Below are positions 16,457 to 25,039 of a stretch of 39,812 bases of DNA, piece by piece. Both the position numbers and the translations under genes were made by a program. Below the pieces are notes generated by a model. It was not told the DNA's origin, did no database searches, and worked only from the letters and a program-made list of their open reading frames with translations. The DNA comes from Pseudoroseomonas ludipueritiae (GTDB lineage Bacteria > Pseudomonadota > Alphaproteobacteria > Acetobacterales > Acetobacteraceae): assembly GCF_014490445.1 (NCBI RefSeq), contig NZ_JACTUZ010000026.1:1-39812 (forward strand). The letters run 5' to 3'. Position 1 is the stretch's first letter. Every line of letters begins with the position of its first letter.

Positions 16457-18964
16457 ATGAGGCGTACCCGGAGCAAGGCCAACCAGCGCCAAGCCCCTCA
16501 TCCTGGCAGCTGGAAGGGCACCCCGTTCCGGGCTCTTTCCCCAAGTCTGTATCCCGCTGCTCTGGCGGGCTGCCTGGCCGGAGCTGCCTTGGCATGCGGC
16601 TCTTCCTTCACGGCGGTGGCTTTCGCCCAGCAGGTGCCGGCGGTCAGTACGGTGAATGCGAATGTCCCTCCGGGTCCCCTGGCTGACGCACTGACCCGCT
16701 TTGCCGCGCAGGCGGGGACCACCATCGCTGTTGAAGCAGATAAGGTCGGGGCCAGGACCTCCCCCGGGCTGTATGGCGCCACGACGGTGGAGGAAGGCTT
16801 CGGGCGACTGCTGGAGGGGAGTGGCCTCAGGGCATCGCGCACGCCAGCGGGATACGTGCTGACCGCCCAGGCTGCAGGTCCAGCGGCGCAGGCAGCCCTT
16901 CCCGCCGCAGCACCAGGCACGATTGTACTGCCGACCGTGGAGGTCAGTGGCCGCTCCGGGCTGGTGCCCGGTGAACTGCCGGAAGCCTATGCCGGCGGCG
17001 AGGTGGCACAAGGTGGATCGCTTGGGCTGCTGGGGACCAGGGGCGTGCTGGAGACGCCGTTCAGCACGCTCAACCTGACCTCCCAGCTGATCGAGGACCA
17101 GCAGGCACGCACGGCCGCCGATGCATTGGTCAACGATTCTTCCGTCCGTCTCACGACCGCCAGCAACGGCTTCGACGACACCTTCCAGATCCGTGGCTTC
17201 CAGGTTTCCTCCGCGGATGTTGGCCTGAACGGCCTGTATGGCCTGGTATCCTCCAACCGGGTCCCGGCGCAGATCATCGAACGCATCGAGCTGCTCAAGG
17301 GCCCTGGTGCCCTCATCAACGGCATCGCGCCCGGGGGCAGCATCGGCGGCGGCATCAACATCGTGAGCAAGCGGGCCGGGGATCTGCCGCTGACCCGCCT
17401 GACCACCACCTACCAGAGCGAATCCAATTTCGGACTGCATGCGGATGTGGCGCGCAGGTATGGCGAGAACAAGGAATGGGGCATTCGCTTCAACGGCCTG
17501 CTGCGCGATGGCGAAGCCTCGATCGACGGAGGTAACCTGTTCAGCGGCCTCGGCGCTCTGGCGCTGGATTATCGGGGGGAGCGCCTGCGTTGGTCTCTCG
17601 ATGCCATGTACCAGCGCGACAACACCGACAACTTCCGTTCGCAGATCAGCATCCTGACCAATGTCAGTGCCATTCCCTCTCCGCCCGATGCACGCAGCAC
17701 CTGGTATCCTGGCACGAAGCTCGCCCAGCAGGACGCGACGGTCGCCACGCGGGTTGAATACGACCTGACCGATTCACTGACCCTGTATGCCGCCCTTGGC
17801 TACCGTGACGGATGGAACAAGCAGATCTTCCCCGTATCAGGCGGCGCCGATGCGGCTGGCAACTTCACGGTCCGCAACTCCTATTACGACTCCTATACCG
17901 AGACCCTCAGCGGCACGGCCGGCGCACGCTGGCAGTTCGATACGGCGGGTATTGGCCACACGCTCAACATCGGCTTCACGGGCTTTCAGCAGGAGGCCGG
18001 CAACGCTTATATCCAGTCGGCTGGCAGCATCGCGTCCAACATCTACAGGCCGTCGGCCCTTCCCCCGATCACTGCCCCGCGCACGGACCCACGCCGGGCT
18101 TCCGAGACAACGCTGAACAGCGTCGCGATTGCTGACACGCTATCCTTCGCGAATGACCGCGTGCTGCTGACCCTCGGCCTGCGCGACCAGAATGTGAAGG
18201 TGGACAGCTACGACACGGCCACCGGCGCGAAGACCAGCCGTTACGATTCCAGCGCGACAACGCCTCTGGCGGGGCTGGTCGTCAAGCCCCTCGACAACGT
18301 TGCCTTGTACGCGAACTATGCCCAGGGCCTGACCCGCGGCACCATTGTCGGTGCTGGCTACAACAATGCCGGTGAGGTGCTGGCTCCGTACAAGTCGGAA
18401 CAGTATGAGGCAGGGGTCAAGGTCGACTGGGGTTCCATCACGACAACGGCCGCGGTGTTCCAGTTGTCCCGCCCCAACTCCATCCGCACGGCCTCGAACG
18501 AGCTGGCCTATGATGGTGAGCAGCGCAACCGCGGCCTGGAGCTCTCCGCCTATGGCGAGATCCTGCCCGGCCTGCGCGGCATGGCCAGCGCCACCTTCCT
18601 GAAGCCTGAACTGACCCGCACGGCGATTGCCTCGGAAAGCGGCAACAACGCTGCCGGCGTGCCGGAGACGACTTTCTCGGCGGCCCTCGATTGGGATACG
18701 CCTTGGGTTTCCGGCCTCGCCCTCAACGGGCGGGTGATCTACACCTCGGGTTCATACCTGAACAGCGCGAATACCCTGCGCTTCGACGGCTGGACCCGCG
18801 TCGATATCGGCGCGCGCTACCGCACCGTGGTGGCTGACAAGCCGATTGTGTTCCGTGCATATCTCGAGAACGCCTTCAACGAGAACTACTGGCTGGCATC
18901 TGGAAACTACGTGACCGTCGGCTCACCGCGCACCGTCATCGTGTCCGCCTCCCTCGACTTCTGA
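16457..18964 (+). CDS. TonB-dependent siderophore receptor with STN domain
   Basis: An 835-residue outer-membrane receptor. Residues 1-57 are a long basic signal peptide (cleavage AFA|QQ). Residues about 69-135 are the STN domain (PPGPLADALTRFAAQAGTTI region), then a TonB box-like stretch near 155-165. The plug (about 190-310) contains IRGFQ and the RIELLKGPGALINGIAPGGSIGGGINIVSK block, and a 22-strand barrel ends in the aromatic VSASLDF. The STN domain marks transducers that signal through FecR and FecI, yet no such pair is adjacent. Start 16457 has AGGAAGG 10 bases upstream; an ATG at 16424 is less likely because it abuts the Fur-like site. The 3' end overlaps a convergent LysR gene by 58 bases. 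Confidence 0.92.
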   Translation: MRRTRSKANQRQAPHPGSWKGTPFRALSPSLYPAALAGCLAGAALACGSSFTAVAFAQQVPAVSTVNANVPPGPLADALTRFAAQAGTTIAVEADKVGARTSPGLYGATTVEEGFGRLLEGSGLRASRTPAGYVLTAQAAGPAAQAALPAAAPGTIVLPTVEVSGRSGLVPGELPEAYAGGEVAQGGSLGLLGTRGVLETPFSTLNLTSQLIEDQQARTAADALVNDSSVRLTTASNGFDDTFQIRGFQVSSADVGLNGLYGLVSSNRVPAQIIERIELLKGPGALINGIAPGGSIGGGINIVSKRAGDLPLTRLTTTYQSESNFGLHADVARRYGENKEWGIRFNGLLRDGEASIDGGNLFSGLGALALDYRGERLRWSLDAMYQRDNTDNFRSQISILTNVSAIPSPPDARSTWYPGTKLAQQDATVATRVEYDLTDSLTLYAALGYRDGWNKQIFPVSGGADAAGNFTVRNSYYDSYTETLSGTAGARWQFDTAGIGHTLNIGFTGFQQEAGNAYIQSAGSIASNIYRPSALPPITAPRTDPRRASETTLNSVAIADTLSFANDRVLLTLGLRDQNVKVDSYDTATGAKTSRYDSSATTPLAGLVVKPLDNVALYANYAQGLTRGTIVGAGYNNAGEVLAPYKSEQYEAGVKVDWGSITTTAAVFQLSRPNSIRTASNELAYDGEQRNRGLELSAYGEILPGLRGMASATFLKPELTRTAIASESGNNAAGVPETTFSAALDWDTPWVSGLALNGRVIYTSGSYLNSANTLRFDGWTRVDIGARYRTVVADKPIVFRAYLENAFNENYWLASGNYVTVGSPRTVIVSASLDF

Positions 18965-19914
18965 CCTGCGGTTCTGTCTCCAGCTCTTGGTCTCCGCCCG
19001 GGTACCATCTGTTCCCCGGCCCCCAGGGCTGCGACGGCCTCGCGCGCCTTCTCCACCAGCGCTTCGGCGGCTGGTGGAAGAGAGCGGTCGCTGCGGCAGA
19101 TCAGGCTGACCGTGCGGCGGATGGATGGATGACCGATGGGCCGCACCGCCAGCTCCGGTGCCATGTGGATCTCGGCGGCGGAGGAAGGAATCAGCACAAT
19201 GCCCAGCCCCGCCCGCGCCATGCTGACCAGCGTGCCCATATACACCGCCTCCTGTGCCGGGGCGACGATATGCCCGGCCTGGGCGAAGGCATCGTCCACC
19301 AGCCGGCGGATGGAGCTATCGGTTTCCAGCAGCAGCAGCCGCTCCTGCGCCAGGCTGGGCAGGGGGATCACGGCCAGGGAGGCCATGGCATGGCCTGGTG
19401 GCAGCACGGCGAGGATCCGGTCCTCGAACAAGGGCTGCAGCGACAGTTCGCCGCCGGGCTTCAGGTCCGTGGCGATGCCGAGGTCCACCTGCCCGGATCG
19501 CACGAGGTCATAGACCTGCCCCGTGACCGCTTCCCGCACCCGCACCTGCAGGTTCGGATGGCTGGCATGGAGCTGCGCGATGGCCCGCGGCAGCAAGCCT
19601 GAGGCGACCGAGGGCAGCACCGCCAGCCGCACCACCCCCCTGCGGCGCGCGGCGAGGTCCTGGAGGCTGGCGATCGTGTGGTCCAGCTCCTGCAACAGGG
19701 GCTCCAGCGAGCGTGCCAGTTCCCGCCCCGCCGCCGTCGGCTCGGCCCCCCGGGGGGTGCGGTCCAGCAGCTTCAGGCCGAGGCCTTCCTCCAACTGGCG
19801 GATCTGCACGGTCAGGGCAGGCTGCGTGATGTTCAGCAGCCCGGCGGCGCGGGTGAAGCTGCCGTAGCGCAGCACGGTGCTGAAGGCACGCAGGCCCTTA
19901 AGCGTCACAGGCAT
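18907..19914 (-). CDS. LysR family transcriptional regulator of the dicarboxylate operon
   Basis: A 335-residue LysR regulator. The wHTH is at residues about 4-62 (LKGLRAFSTVLRYGSFTRAAGLLNITQPALTVQI region, very typical), and the effector domain about 90-295. The last 35-40 residues (after about 297) are non-conserved and run antisense into the TonB receptor gene. It diverges from the cupin/Bug/CoA-transferase operon with a clean LysR box in the 109-base gap, so it almost certainly controls that operon, with a pathway acid or CoA ester as likely effector (inference). Confidence 0.92.
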   Translation of the reverse strand: MPVTLKGLRAFSTVLRYGSFTRAAGLLNITQPALTVQIRQLEEGLGLKLLDRTPRGAEPTAAGRELARSLEPLLQELDHTIASLQDLAARRRGVVRLAVLPSVASGLLPRAIAQLHASHPNLQVRVREAVTGQVYDLVRSGQVDLGIATDLKPGGELSLQPLFEDRILAVLPPGHAMASLAVIPLPSLAQERLLLLETDSSIRRLVDDAFAQAGHIVAPAQEAVYMGTLVSMARAGLGIVLIPSSAAEIHMAPELAVRPIGHPSIRRTVSLICRSDRSLPPAAEALVEKAREAVAALGAGEQMVPGRRPRAGDRTAGQKSREADTMTVRGEPTVT

Positions 19915-19936
19915 AAGAATCCTCTATAGCAGCAGC

Positions 19937-19955
19937 AAATCATTTCAATTGATTT
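19937..19955. promoter_or_regulatory. LysR box in the divergent promoter
   Basis: AAATCA-N7-TGATTT is a perfect inverted repeat and also fits the ATC-N9-GAT form of the LysR consensus. It starts 23 bases upstream of the LysR start codon and 69 bases upstream of the cupin start, in an AT-rich island. Confidence 0.7.
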
Positions 19956-20023
19956 ATGGCGCCAGGGCGGCCCGAATCTGACCGAAAGCCCCATCGAAGG
20001 GCGGAATGGAAGGAAGGAAGCCG

Positions 20024-20434
20024 ATGTCCACGACCCTGGAACGCCGTTACTTCGTGCGTGCGGAAGACGTGCCGGGCTATAGCCCCGCCAACCACACCGG
20101 CACGGTGAACCGGCGGCTGATCGGGCCTGAAACCGTGGGCGCCAAGACCATGGAGGTGCTGCTCGGCAGCATCGACCCTGGCCAGGGCGCCCTGCCGCAT
20201 GCGCATCCCGGCATGGAACAGGCCTGCTACATCCTCTCCGGCCGCGCCCGCGCCGAGGTCGGCGGCCAGAGCCGCGAGATCGGGCCCGGCGAGATGTGCT
20301 TCTTCCCGGCTGGCGAGGAGCACATCTTCACGGTGGTGGGCGATGAGCCGGTGAAGCTGCTGGTCATCTACTCGCCCCCCTATGGCGAGGACCCCGCCAA
20401 GGTGGTCCGCCGCGCCGGGGAGGCGCACGCGTGA
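20024..20434 (+). CDS. Cupin domain protein
   Basis: A 136-residue single-domain cupin. Motif 1 (PHAHPGMEQACYILSGRARAEV) carries two metal-type histidines and a glutamate. Motif 2 (GPGEMCFFPAGEEHIFTVVGDEP) supplies the last histidine. A start at 20024 is preferred because GGAAGGAAG lies just upstream; an ATG six codons earlier is the alternative. First gene of the operon; its stop overlaps the Bug start (GTGA). Small cupins in such operons may bind or isomerise the substrate, or act as accessory sensors. No specific role can be assigned. Confidence 0.85.
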   Translation: MSTTLERRYFVRAEDVPGYSPANHTGTVNRRLIGPETVGAKTMEVLLGSIDPGQGALPHAHPGMEQACYILSGRARAEVGGQSREIGPGEMCFFPAGEEHIFTVVGDEPVKLLVIYSPPYGEDPAKVVRRAGEAHA

Positions 20435-21405
20435 TACGCCGCCGCAGCCTGCTGGGCGCGGCCACGGCGCTGCCCTTCCTGCCACGGGCCACCCTAGCGC
20501 AGAACAGCGAATGGAAACCGGACCGGCCTATCACTCTGGTGGTGCCCTTCGCCGGCGGCAGCGGCACCGATGCGGTGGCGCGCATCCTGGCGGACCTGCT
20601 CGGAGCTCGCATCGGCGTGCCGGTGGTGGTGGACAACCGCGCCGGCGCCAATGGCACCATCGCCGCCGTGCAGGCGGCCCGCGCGGCGCCGGATGGCACC
20701 ACGCTCTTCGTCACCACCAACACTACCCATTCCGCCAATCCGGCGCTGATGAAGCGCATCGACTATGACCCGGTGGCGGATTTCACGCCCATCGTCCGCG
20801 TCGGCAACCTGCCCTTCATGCTGGTGGTGGGCGAAGGAACGCGGGCGCGGAGCCTGGGTGAGCTGCTGGAGATGGCGCGCAAGTCGCCGGGCCAGGTCAG
20901 CTATGCCAGCGGCAACAGCACCGGCATCGTCGCCGGCGCCACCATGGCGCGGATGGCGGGGGCCGAGATGCTGCATGTTCCCTATCGCAGCACACCGCCC
21001 GCCATGACCGACGTGATGGCCGGCCGCGTCACCTGCATGTTCGTGGATATCGCCGCCGGGCTTTCCAACGTGCAGGCGGGCAAGCTGCGCGTGCTGGCGA
21101 TGAGCACCAAGGAACGCTCGGCCCTGATGCCGGATGCGCCCTCCATGGCCGAGGCCGGGCTGGCGGGCTTCGACATCACCTCCTGGAACGGCGTCTTCGG
21201 CCCGGCGAAGATGCCGCCGGAGATCGTGGCGACGCTGAACGCCGCCATCCAGCAGGCCGTTGCCCGGCCGGAGGTGAAGCAGCGCTTCGCCGCCATCGGC
21301 TTCGAGGCCTTCTCCGGCCCGCCGGAGCAGCTCGACAGCTTCGTGCGCGCCGAGCTGGTGAAGTGGCGCGAGCTGATCGAGGCCGCCGGGATCGAGAAGG
21401 AATGA
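20431..21405 (+). CDS. Tripartite tricarboxylate transporter substrate-binding protein (Bug family)
   Basis: A 324-residue periplasmic receptor of the Bug/TctC family, which binds carboxylates. The N-terminus is a signal peptide with an arginine run (MIRRRSLLGAATALPFL, cleaved after LAQ). Bug landmarks: RPITLVVPFAGGSGTDAVARI, VVVDNRAGANGTIAA, the DYDPVADFTPI loop, and FGPAKMPPEIVATLNAAI near the end. Start codon GTG, overlapping the cupin stop by 4 bases; its own stop overlaps the CoA-transferase ATG by 4. The TctA/TctB membrane parts are not in the window, as is normal for Bug proteins. It probably delivers the acid the operon degrades. Confidence 0.93.
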   Translation: MIRRRSLLGAATALPFLPRATLAQNSEWKPDRPITLVVPFAGGSGTDAVARILADLLGARIGVPVVVDNRAGANGTIAAVQAARAAPDGTTLFVTTNTTHSANPALMKRIDYDPVADFTPIVRVGNLPFMLVVGEGTRARSLGELLEMARKSPGQVSYASGNSTGIVAGATMARMAGAEMLHVPYRSTPPAMTDVMAGRVTCMFVDIAAGLSNVQAGKLRVLAMSTKERSALMPDAPSMAEAGLAGFDITSWNGVFGPAKMPPEIVATLNAAIQQAVARPEVKQRFAAIGFEAFSGPPEQLDSFVRAELVKWRELIEAAGIEKE

Positions 21406-22523
21406 CCGCTCTCGCCGGCCTGCGCGTGCTGGATGCCAGCACGGTGGTGATGGGCCCCTATGCCACGCGCCTCCTGACCGACCTGGGTGCAGAGGTGCTG
21501 AAGGTGGAGCCGCCGGAAGGCGATGTGATGCGCCGCGCGGGCCAGGGTGGCGCCATCTTCGCGCATCTCAACCGTGGCAAGCGCAGCGTGGCGCTGGACC
21601 TGAAGGCGCCGGAGGGGCGCGAGGCCTTTCGCGCGCTGGCGGCGGAGGCCGATGTGCTGGTGCACAACATGCGTCCCGATGCCGCCGCCCGCCTCGGCCT
21701 GCGGCAGCAGGACCTGGCGGCGCTGAACCCCCGGCTGGTGGTGGCCTGCGCCTATGGCTATGGCGCCGGCGGCCCCTATGCCGCGCGCCCGGCCTATGAC
21801 GACCTGATCCAGGCGGCCAGCGGCCTGGCGGATACGATTGGCCGCGCCGGCGGCGGCGAGCCCCGCTACGTGCCGCTGACCTTGGCGGACCGGGTGGTGG
21901 GGGCGCATCTCGCCTTCGCCATCACCGCCGCCATCGCCTGCCGGGAACGCACGGGTGTGGCACAGCAGGTGGAGGTGCCGATGTTCGAGACCTTCGCCGA
22001 CCTCGTGGCGGGCGACCACCTCGGCGGCCTCTCCTTCGACCCGCCGGAAGGCGGCGCCTATTACCCCCGGCTGATGTCACCGCAGCGCCGTCCTTATCGC
22101 TCGCGCGACGGCTGGATCGCCGTGCTGCTCTACAACGATGCGCATTGGCACCGCTTCTTCGGGATGATCGGGCGCGAGGATCTGCTGGAGGACCCGCGCC
22201 TCGCCACCCACGCGGCGCGGCAGGCGAATATCGACCATGCCTATGCCCAGGTGGCGGAGGCGCTGGCGCATCGCGACACGGCGGAATGGCTGCAACTGCT
22301 GTCAGAAGCCGATGTTCCCGCCGCGCCGGTCAATGACATCGCGGCGTTGCGGGAGGACCCGCATCTGCGGGCCACCGGCTTCTGGCGGGACGTGCCGCTG
22401 CCGGATGGCCGCACCCTGCACACCACTGCGCCCTTCGGCCGCTGGTCCGCCACGCCGCCCGCGCCGCCCGGCCCCCCGCCGCCCTGGCCCGCCCCCGCCT
22501 CCACTACCTGGAAGAGCCGCTGA
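21402..22523 (+). CDS. CaiB/BaiF family III CoA-transferase (dicarboxylate activation)
   Basis: A 373-residue family III CoA-transferase. The N-terminal GLRVLDASTVVMGPYATRLL block (from residue 6), the RGKRSVALDLK motif and catalytic Asp133 in PAYDDLIQ are intact. The last 20 residues are Pro-rich and not part of the family fold. It is translationally coupled on both sides (ATGA with Bug, TGATG with the dehydrogenase). Family III enzymes activate itaconate, mesaconate, citramalate, malate and methylsuccinate. In this context its job is the first step: acid to acid-CoA, probably from succinyl-CoA. The precise acid is inferred from the operon only. Confidence 0.92.
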   Translation: MTALAGLRVLDASTVVMGPYATRLLTDLGAEVLKVEPPEGDVMRRAGQGGAIFAHLNRGKRSVALDLKAPEGREAFRALAAEADVLVHNMRPDAAARLGLRQQDLAALNPRLVVACAYGYGAGGPYAARPAYDDLIQAASGLADTIGRAGGGEPRYVPLTLADRVVGAHLAFAITAAIACRERTGVAQQVEVPMFETFADLVAGDHLGGLSFDPPEGGAYYPRLMSPQRRPYRSRDGWIAVLLYNDAHWHRFFGMIGREDLLEDPRLATHAARQANIDHAYAQVAEALAHRDTAEWLQLLSEADVPAAPVNDIAALREDPHLRATGFWRDVPLPDGRTLHTTAPFGRWSATPPAPPGPPPPWPAPASTTWKSR

Positions 22524-23689
22524 TGGATTTCGCCTATACCCCCGAGCAGGACGCGCTGCGCGAGGCCATTGCCCGCATCTGCGCCGGCTTCGGCGACGAA
22601 TATTGGCTGCAACGCGACAAGGACGGCGAATTCCCGCGCGACTTCTGCGCGGCGCTGGCGCGGGACGGCTGGCTCGGCATCTGCATCCCGGAGGAATATG
22701 GCGGCGCCGGCCTCGGCATCACCGAAGCCGCGATCATGATGCAGGCCATCGCGCAATCCGGGGCGGGCATGAGCGGCGCTTCCGCCGTGCATATGAACAT
22801 CTTCGGCCTGAACCCGGTGGTGGTCTTCGGCACCGATGAGCAGAAGCGCCGCATGCTGCCGCCGCTGATCGAGGGGCGGGAGCGAGCCTGCTTCGCGGTG
22901 ACGGAGCCGAATACCGGCCTGGACACCACGCAGCTCCGCACCCGCGCCGAGAAGCGCGGCGACCGCTATGTCATCAACGGTCAGAAGATCTGGATCTCCA
23001 CCGCCCAGGTGGCGGAAAAGGTGCTGCTGCTGGCGCGCACCACGCCGGTGGAGCAGGTGAAGCGCCGCACGGAAGGGCTGAGCCTCTTCTACACGACGCT
23101 CGACCGCAGCCGCGCCGCCGTGCGCGAAATCGAGAAGATGGGCCGCAAGGCCGTCGATTCCAACGAGATCTTCTTCGACAACATGGAAGTGCCGGAGGAG
23201 GACCGGATCGGCGAGGAAGGCCGCGGCTTCGAATACATCCTGCACGGGTTGAACCCAGAGCGCATCCTGATCGCCGCCGAGGCTGTGGGCCTCGGTTTCG
23301 TCGCGCTGGAGCGCGCCACGGACTATGCCAAAACCCGCGAAGTCTTCGGACGCCCCATCGGGCAGAACCAGTCCATCCAGCACCCGCTGGCCGCCAACTG
23401 GATGGAATTGCAGGCCGCGCAATTGATGATCATGCAGGCCGCCTGGCGCTACGACCAGGGCCTCTCCTGCGGTGCGGAAGCCAATGCGGCCAAGTACCTG
23501 GCCGCCGAGGCCGGCTTCAAGGCCTGCCAGCAGGCGGTGATGACGCATGGCGGCTTCGGCTATGCCAAGGAATACCATGTGGAGCGCTTCCTGCGCGAGG
23601 TGATGATCCCGCGCATCGCGCCAGTCAGCCCGCAGCTCATTCTCTGCTTCATCGCGGAGAAGGTGCTGGGCCTGCCGAAATCCTATTGA
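22523..23689 (+). CDS. Acyl-CoA dehydrogenase
   Basis: A 388-residue FAD-dependent acyl-CoA dehydrogenase of normal length. The N-terminal helical domain opens MDFAYTPEQDALREAIARI. The middle domain has the FAD/substrate motif CFAVTEPNTGLDTTQLRT and then GDRYVINGQKIWISTAQVA. The C-terminal domain contains QNQSIQHPLAANWMEL and GGFGYAKEYHVERFLRE, where the YHVER glutamate is the likely catalytic base. It lacks the N-terminal extension of methylsuccinyl-CoA dehydrogenase from the ethylmalonyl-CoA pathway. One-base overlaps tie it to both neighbours or their start options. In context it would desaturate a dicarboxylyl-CoA such as methylsuccinyl-CoA. Confidence 0.93.
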   Translation: MDFAYTPEQDALREAIARICAGFGDEYWLQRDKDGEFPRDFCAALARDGWLGICIPEEYGGAGLGITEAAIMMQAIAQSGAGMSGASAVHMNIFGLNPVVVFGTDEQKRRMLPPLIEGRERACFAVTEPNTGLDTTQLRTRAEKRGDRYVINGQKIWISTAQVAEKVLLLARTTPVEQVKRRTEGLSLFYTTLDRSRAAVREIEKMGRKAVDSNEIFFDNMEVPEEDRIGEEGRGFEYILHGLNPERILIAAEAVGLGFVALERATDYAKTREVFGRPIGQNQSIQHPLAANWMELQAAQLMIMQAAWRYDQGLSCGAEANAAKYLAAEAGFKACQQAVMTHGGFGYAKEYHVERFLREVMIPRIAPVSPQLILCFIAEKVLGLPKSY

Positions 23690-23715
23690 TGGCCGTTGTT
23701 CAAGGGAGGACCGGC

Positions 23716-24177
23716 ATGTCCGGCTTGTGGTTCGAGGAACTGACCGAAGGTCTCGTGGTCGATGCAGGCTGGCGGCGCACGCTGACGGAGGCGGATAACA
23801 CCCTCTTCTGCGGCATGACCATGAATGTGGCGCGCCTGCATCTCGACGCCGAATACATGAAGAACAGCGAGTTCGGCCGTCCGCTGATGAACTCGCTCTT
23901 CACGCTGGGGCTGATGATCGGCATGAGCGTGCATAACACCACCAATGGCACCGCCGTCGCCAATCTCGGCATGACGGATGTGCGCTTTCCCGTGCCGGTT
24001 TTCGCGGGGGATACGCTGGGCGTGCGCAGCACCGTGCTGAATGCCCGGGCCAGCAAGTCCCGCCCCGATGCGGGCGTCGTGACGCTGCTGCACGAGGCCT
24101 ACAACCAGCGGGACGAGGTGGTGGCGCGCTGCGAGCGCACGGTGCTGGTGCATCGCCGCCCGGCGGAGGCGGCGTGA
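23716..24177 (+). CDS. MaoC family (hotdog) enoyl-CoA hydratase
   Basis: A 153-residue single-hotdog MaoC-like protein. The N-terminal FEELTEGLVVDAGWRRTLTEADNTLFCGMTM segment (about residues 6-36) supplies the hydratase-2 type lead-in, and FPVPVFAGDTLGVRSTVLNAR is the conserved GDTL turn. The chosen ATG has GGGAGGA five bases upstream; an ATG at 23689 overlapping the dehydrogenase stop would add nine residues. It probably hydrates the enoyl-CoA made by the upstream dehydrogenase to a 3-hydroxyacyl-CoA, as itaconyl-CoA and mesaconyl-CoA hydratases (also MaoC relatives) do. Stop overlaps the next start by one base. Confidence 0.88.
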   Translation: MSGLWFEELTEGLVVDAGWRRTLTEADNTLFCGMTMNVARLHLDAEYMKNSEFGRPLMNSLFTLGLMIGMSVHNTTNGTAVANLGMTDVRFPVPVFAGDTLGVRSTVLNARASKSRPDAGVVTLLHEAYNQRDEVVARCERTVLVHRRPAEAA

Positions 24178-25031
24178 TGCGGCTGCGCAACCTGCTCTTC
24201 GCGCCTGGCGATTCCGCCCGCAAGCGGGACAAGGCCCTGGCCAGCGCCGCCGATGCCGTGGTGCTGGACCTGGAGGACGCCGTAGGGCCGGACAGCAAGG
24301 ACGAAGCGCGGGAGCAGATAGCGGCCCTGCTGCCCGGCCGCGCCCGGCGGGAGGTGGTGGTGCGGGTCAATGCGCGCACCACCCCATGGTACCTGCGGGA
24401 CCTGGCGGCCGTGGTGCCCGGCGCGCCGATGGCGGTGATGCTGCCGAAATGCACCGGCATGGCCGATATCCTGGCCCTGGATCATCACCTGGAGGCGCTG
24501 GAAACCGCTGCCGGGCTGGAGGCCGGGCAGATCGGCGTGCTGGCGCTGGTGACGGAAACGGCGGCCTCCCTGCACGGGCTGGATTACCGGAATGCCCCGC
24601 CGCGCCTGAAGGCCCTGTGCTTCGGGGCGGAGGATCTCTCCTCCGACCTCGGGGTCGTGGCACGGGATGACGAGGGCCGCTACGCCGCTCCCGTGCGGCA
24701 GGCGCGCGCGGCCATGCTGCTGGCGGCCGGCGCGGCGGGACTGCCCGCCATCGACACGCCGTTCCCCGACCCGCGCCGGCCCGAGGCCCTGGCGCGCGAG
24801 GCGGCGGAAGCGGCGCGGGACGGTTTCGCCGGCAAGCTCTGCATCCACCCGGACCAGATCGGCCCCGTGGCCGCGGCCTTCACGCCGGATGCGGCGCGGC
24901 TGGACTGGGCGGCGAAGGTCGTCGCGGCCTTCACGGCCCAGCCTGAAGCCGGAGTGATCTCGCTGGAGGGGCAGATGGTCGAGGGTCTGCACCTGCGCCT
25001 GGCGCGCCGCATCCTGGACGCGGCACGCTAG
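24177..25031 (+). CDS. CitE-like (HpcH/HpaI) acyl-CoA lyase
   Basis: A 284-residue TIM-barrel lyase of the citrate lyase beta/malyl-CoA/citramalyl-CoA lyase family. Motifs in order: LLFAPGDSARKRDKA, DLEDAVGPDSKDEAR (metal site), VVVRVNAR, LVTETAASLHG with the metal-binding Glu, and CFGAEDLSSDLG with the second acidic metal ligand. The C-terminus has KLCIHPDQIGPV, typical of the family. A GTG one codon upstream is an alternative start. As last gene it would split the hydroxyacyl-CoA into acetyl-CoA plus pyruvate, or propionyl-CoA plus glyoxylate. Only eight bases separate it from a convergent gene. Confidence 0.9.
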   Translation: MRLRNLLFAPGDSARKRDKALASAADAVVLDLEDAVGPDSKDEAREQIAALLPGRARREVVVRVNARTTPWYLRDLAAVVPGAPMAVMLPKCTGMADILALDHHLEALETAAGLEAGQIGVLALVTETAASLHGLDYRNAPPRLKALCFGAEDLSSDLGVVARDDEGRYAAPVRQARAAMLLAAGAAGLPAIDTPFPDPRRPEALAREAAEAARDGFAGKLCIHPDQIGPVAAAFTPDAARLDWAAKVVAAFTAQPEAGVISLEGQMVEGLHLRLARRILDAAR

Positions 25032-25039
25032 GCGGAGGC

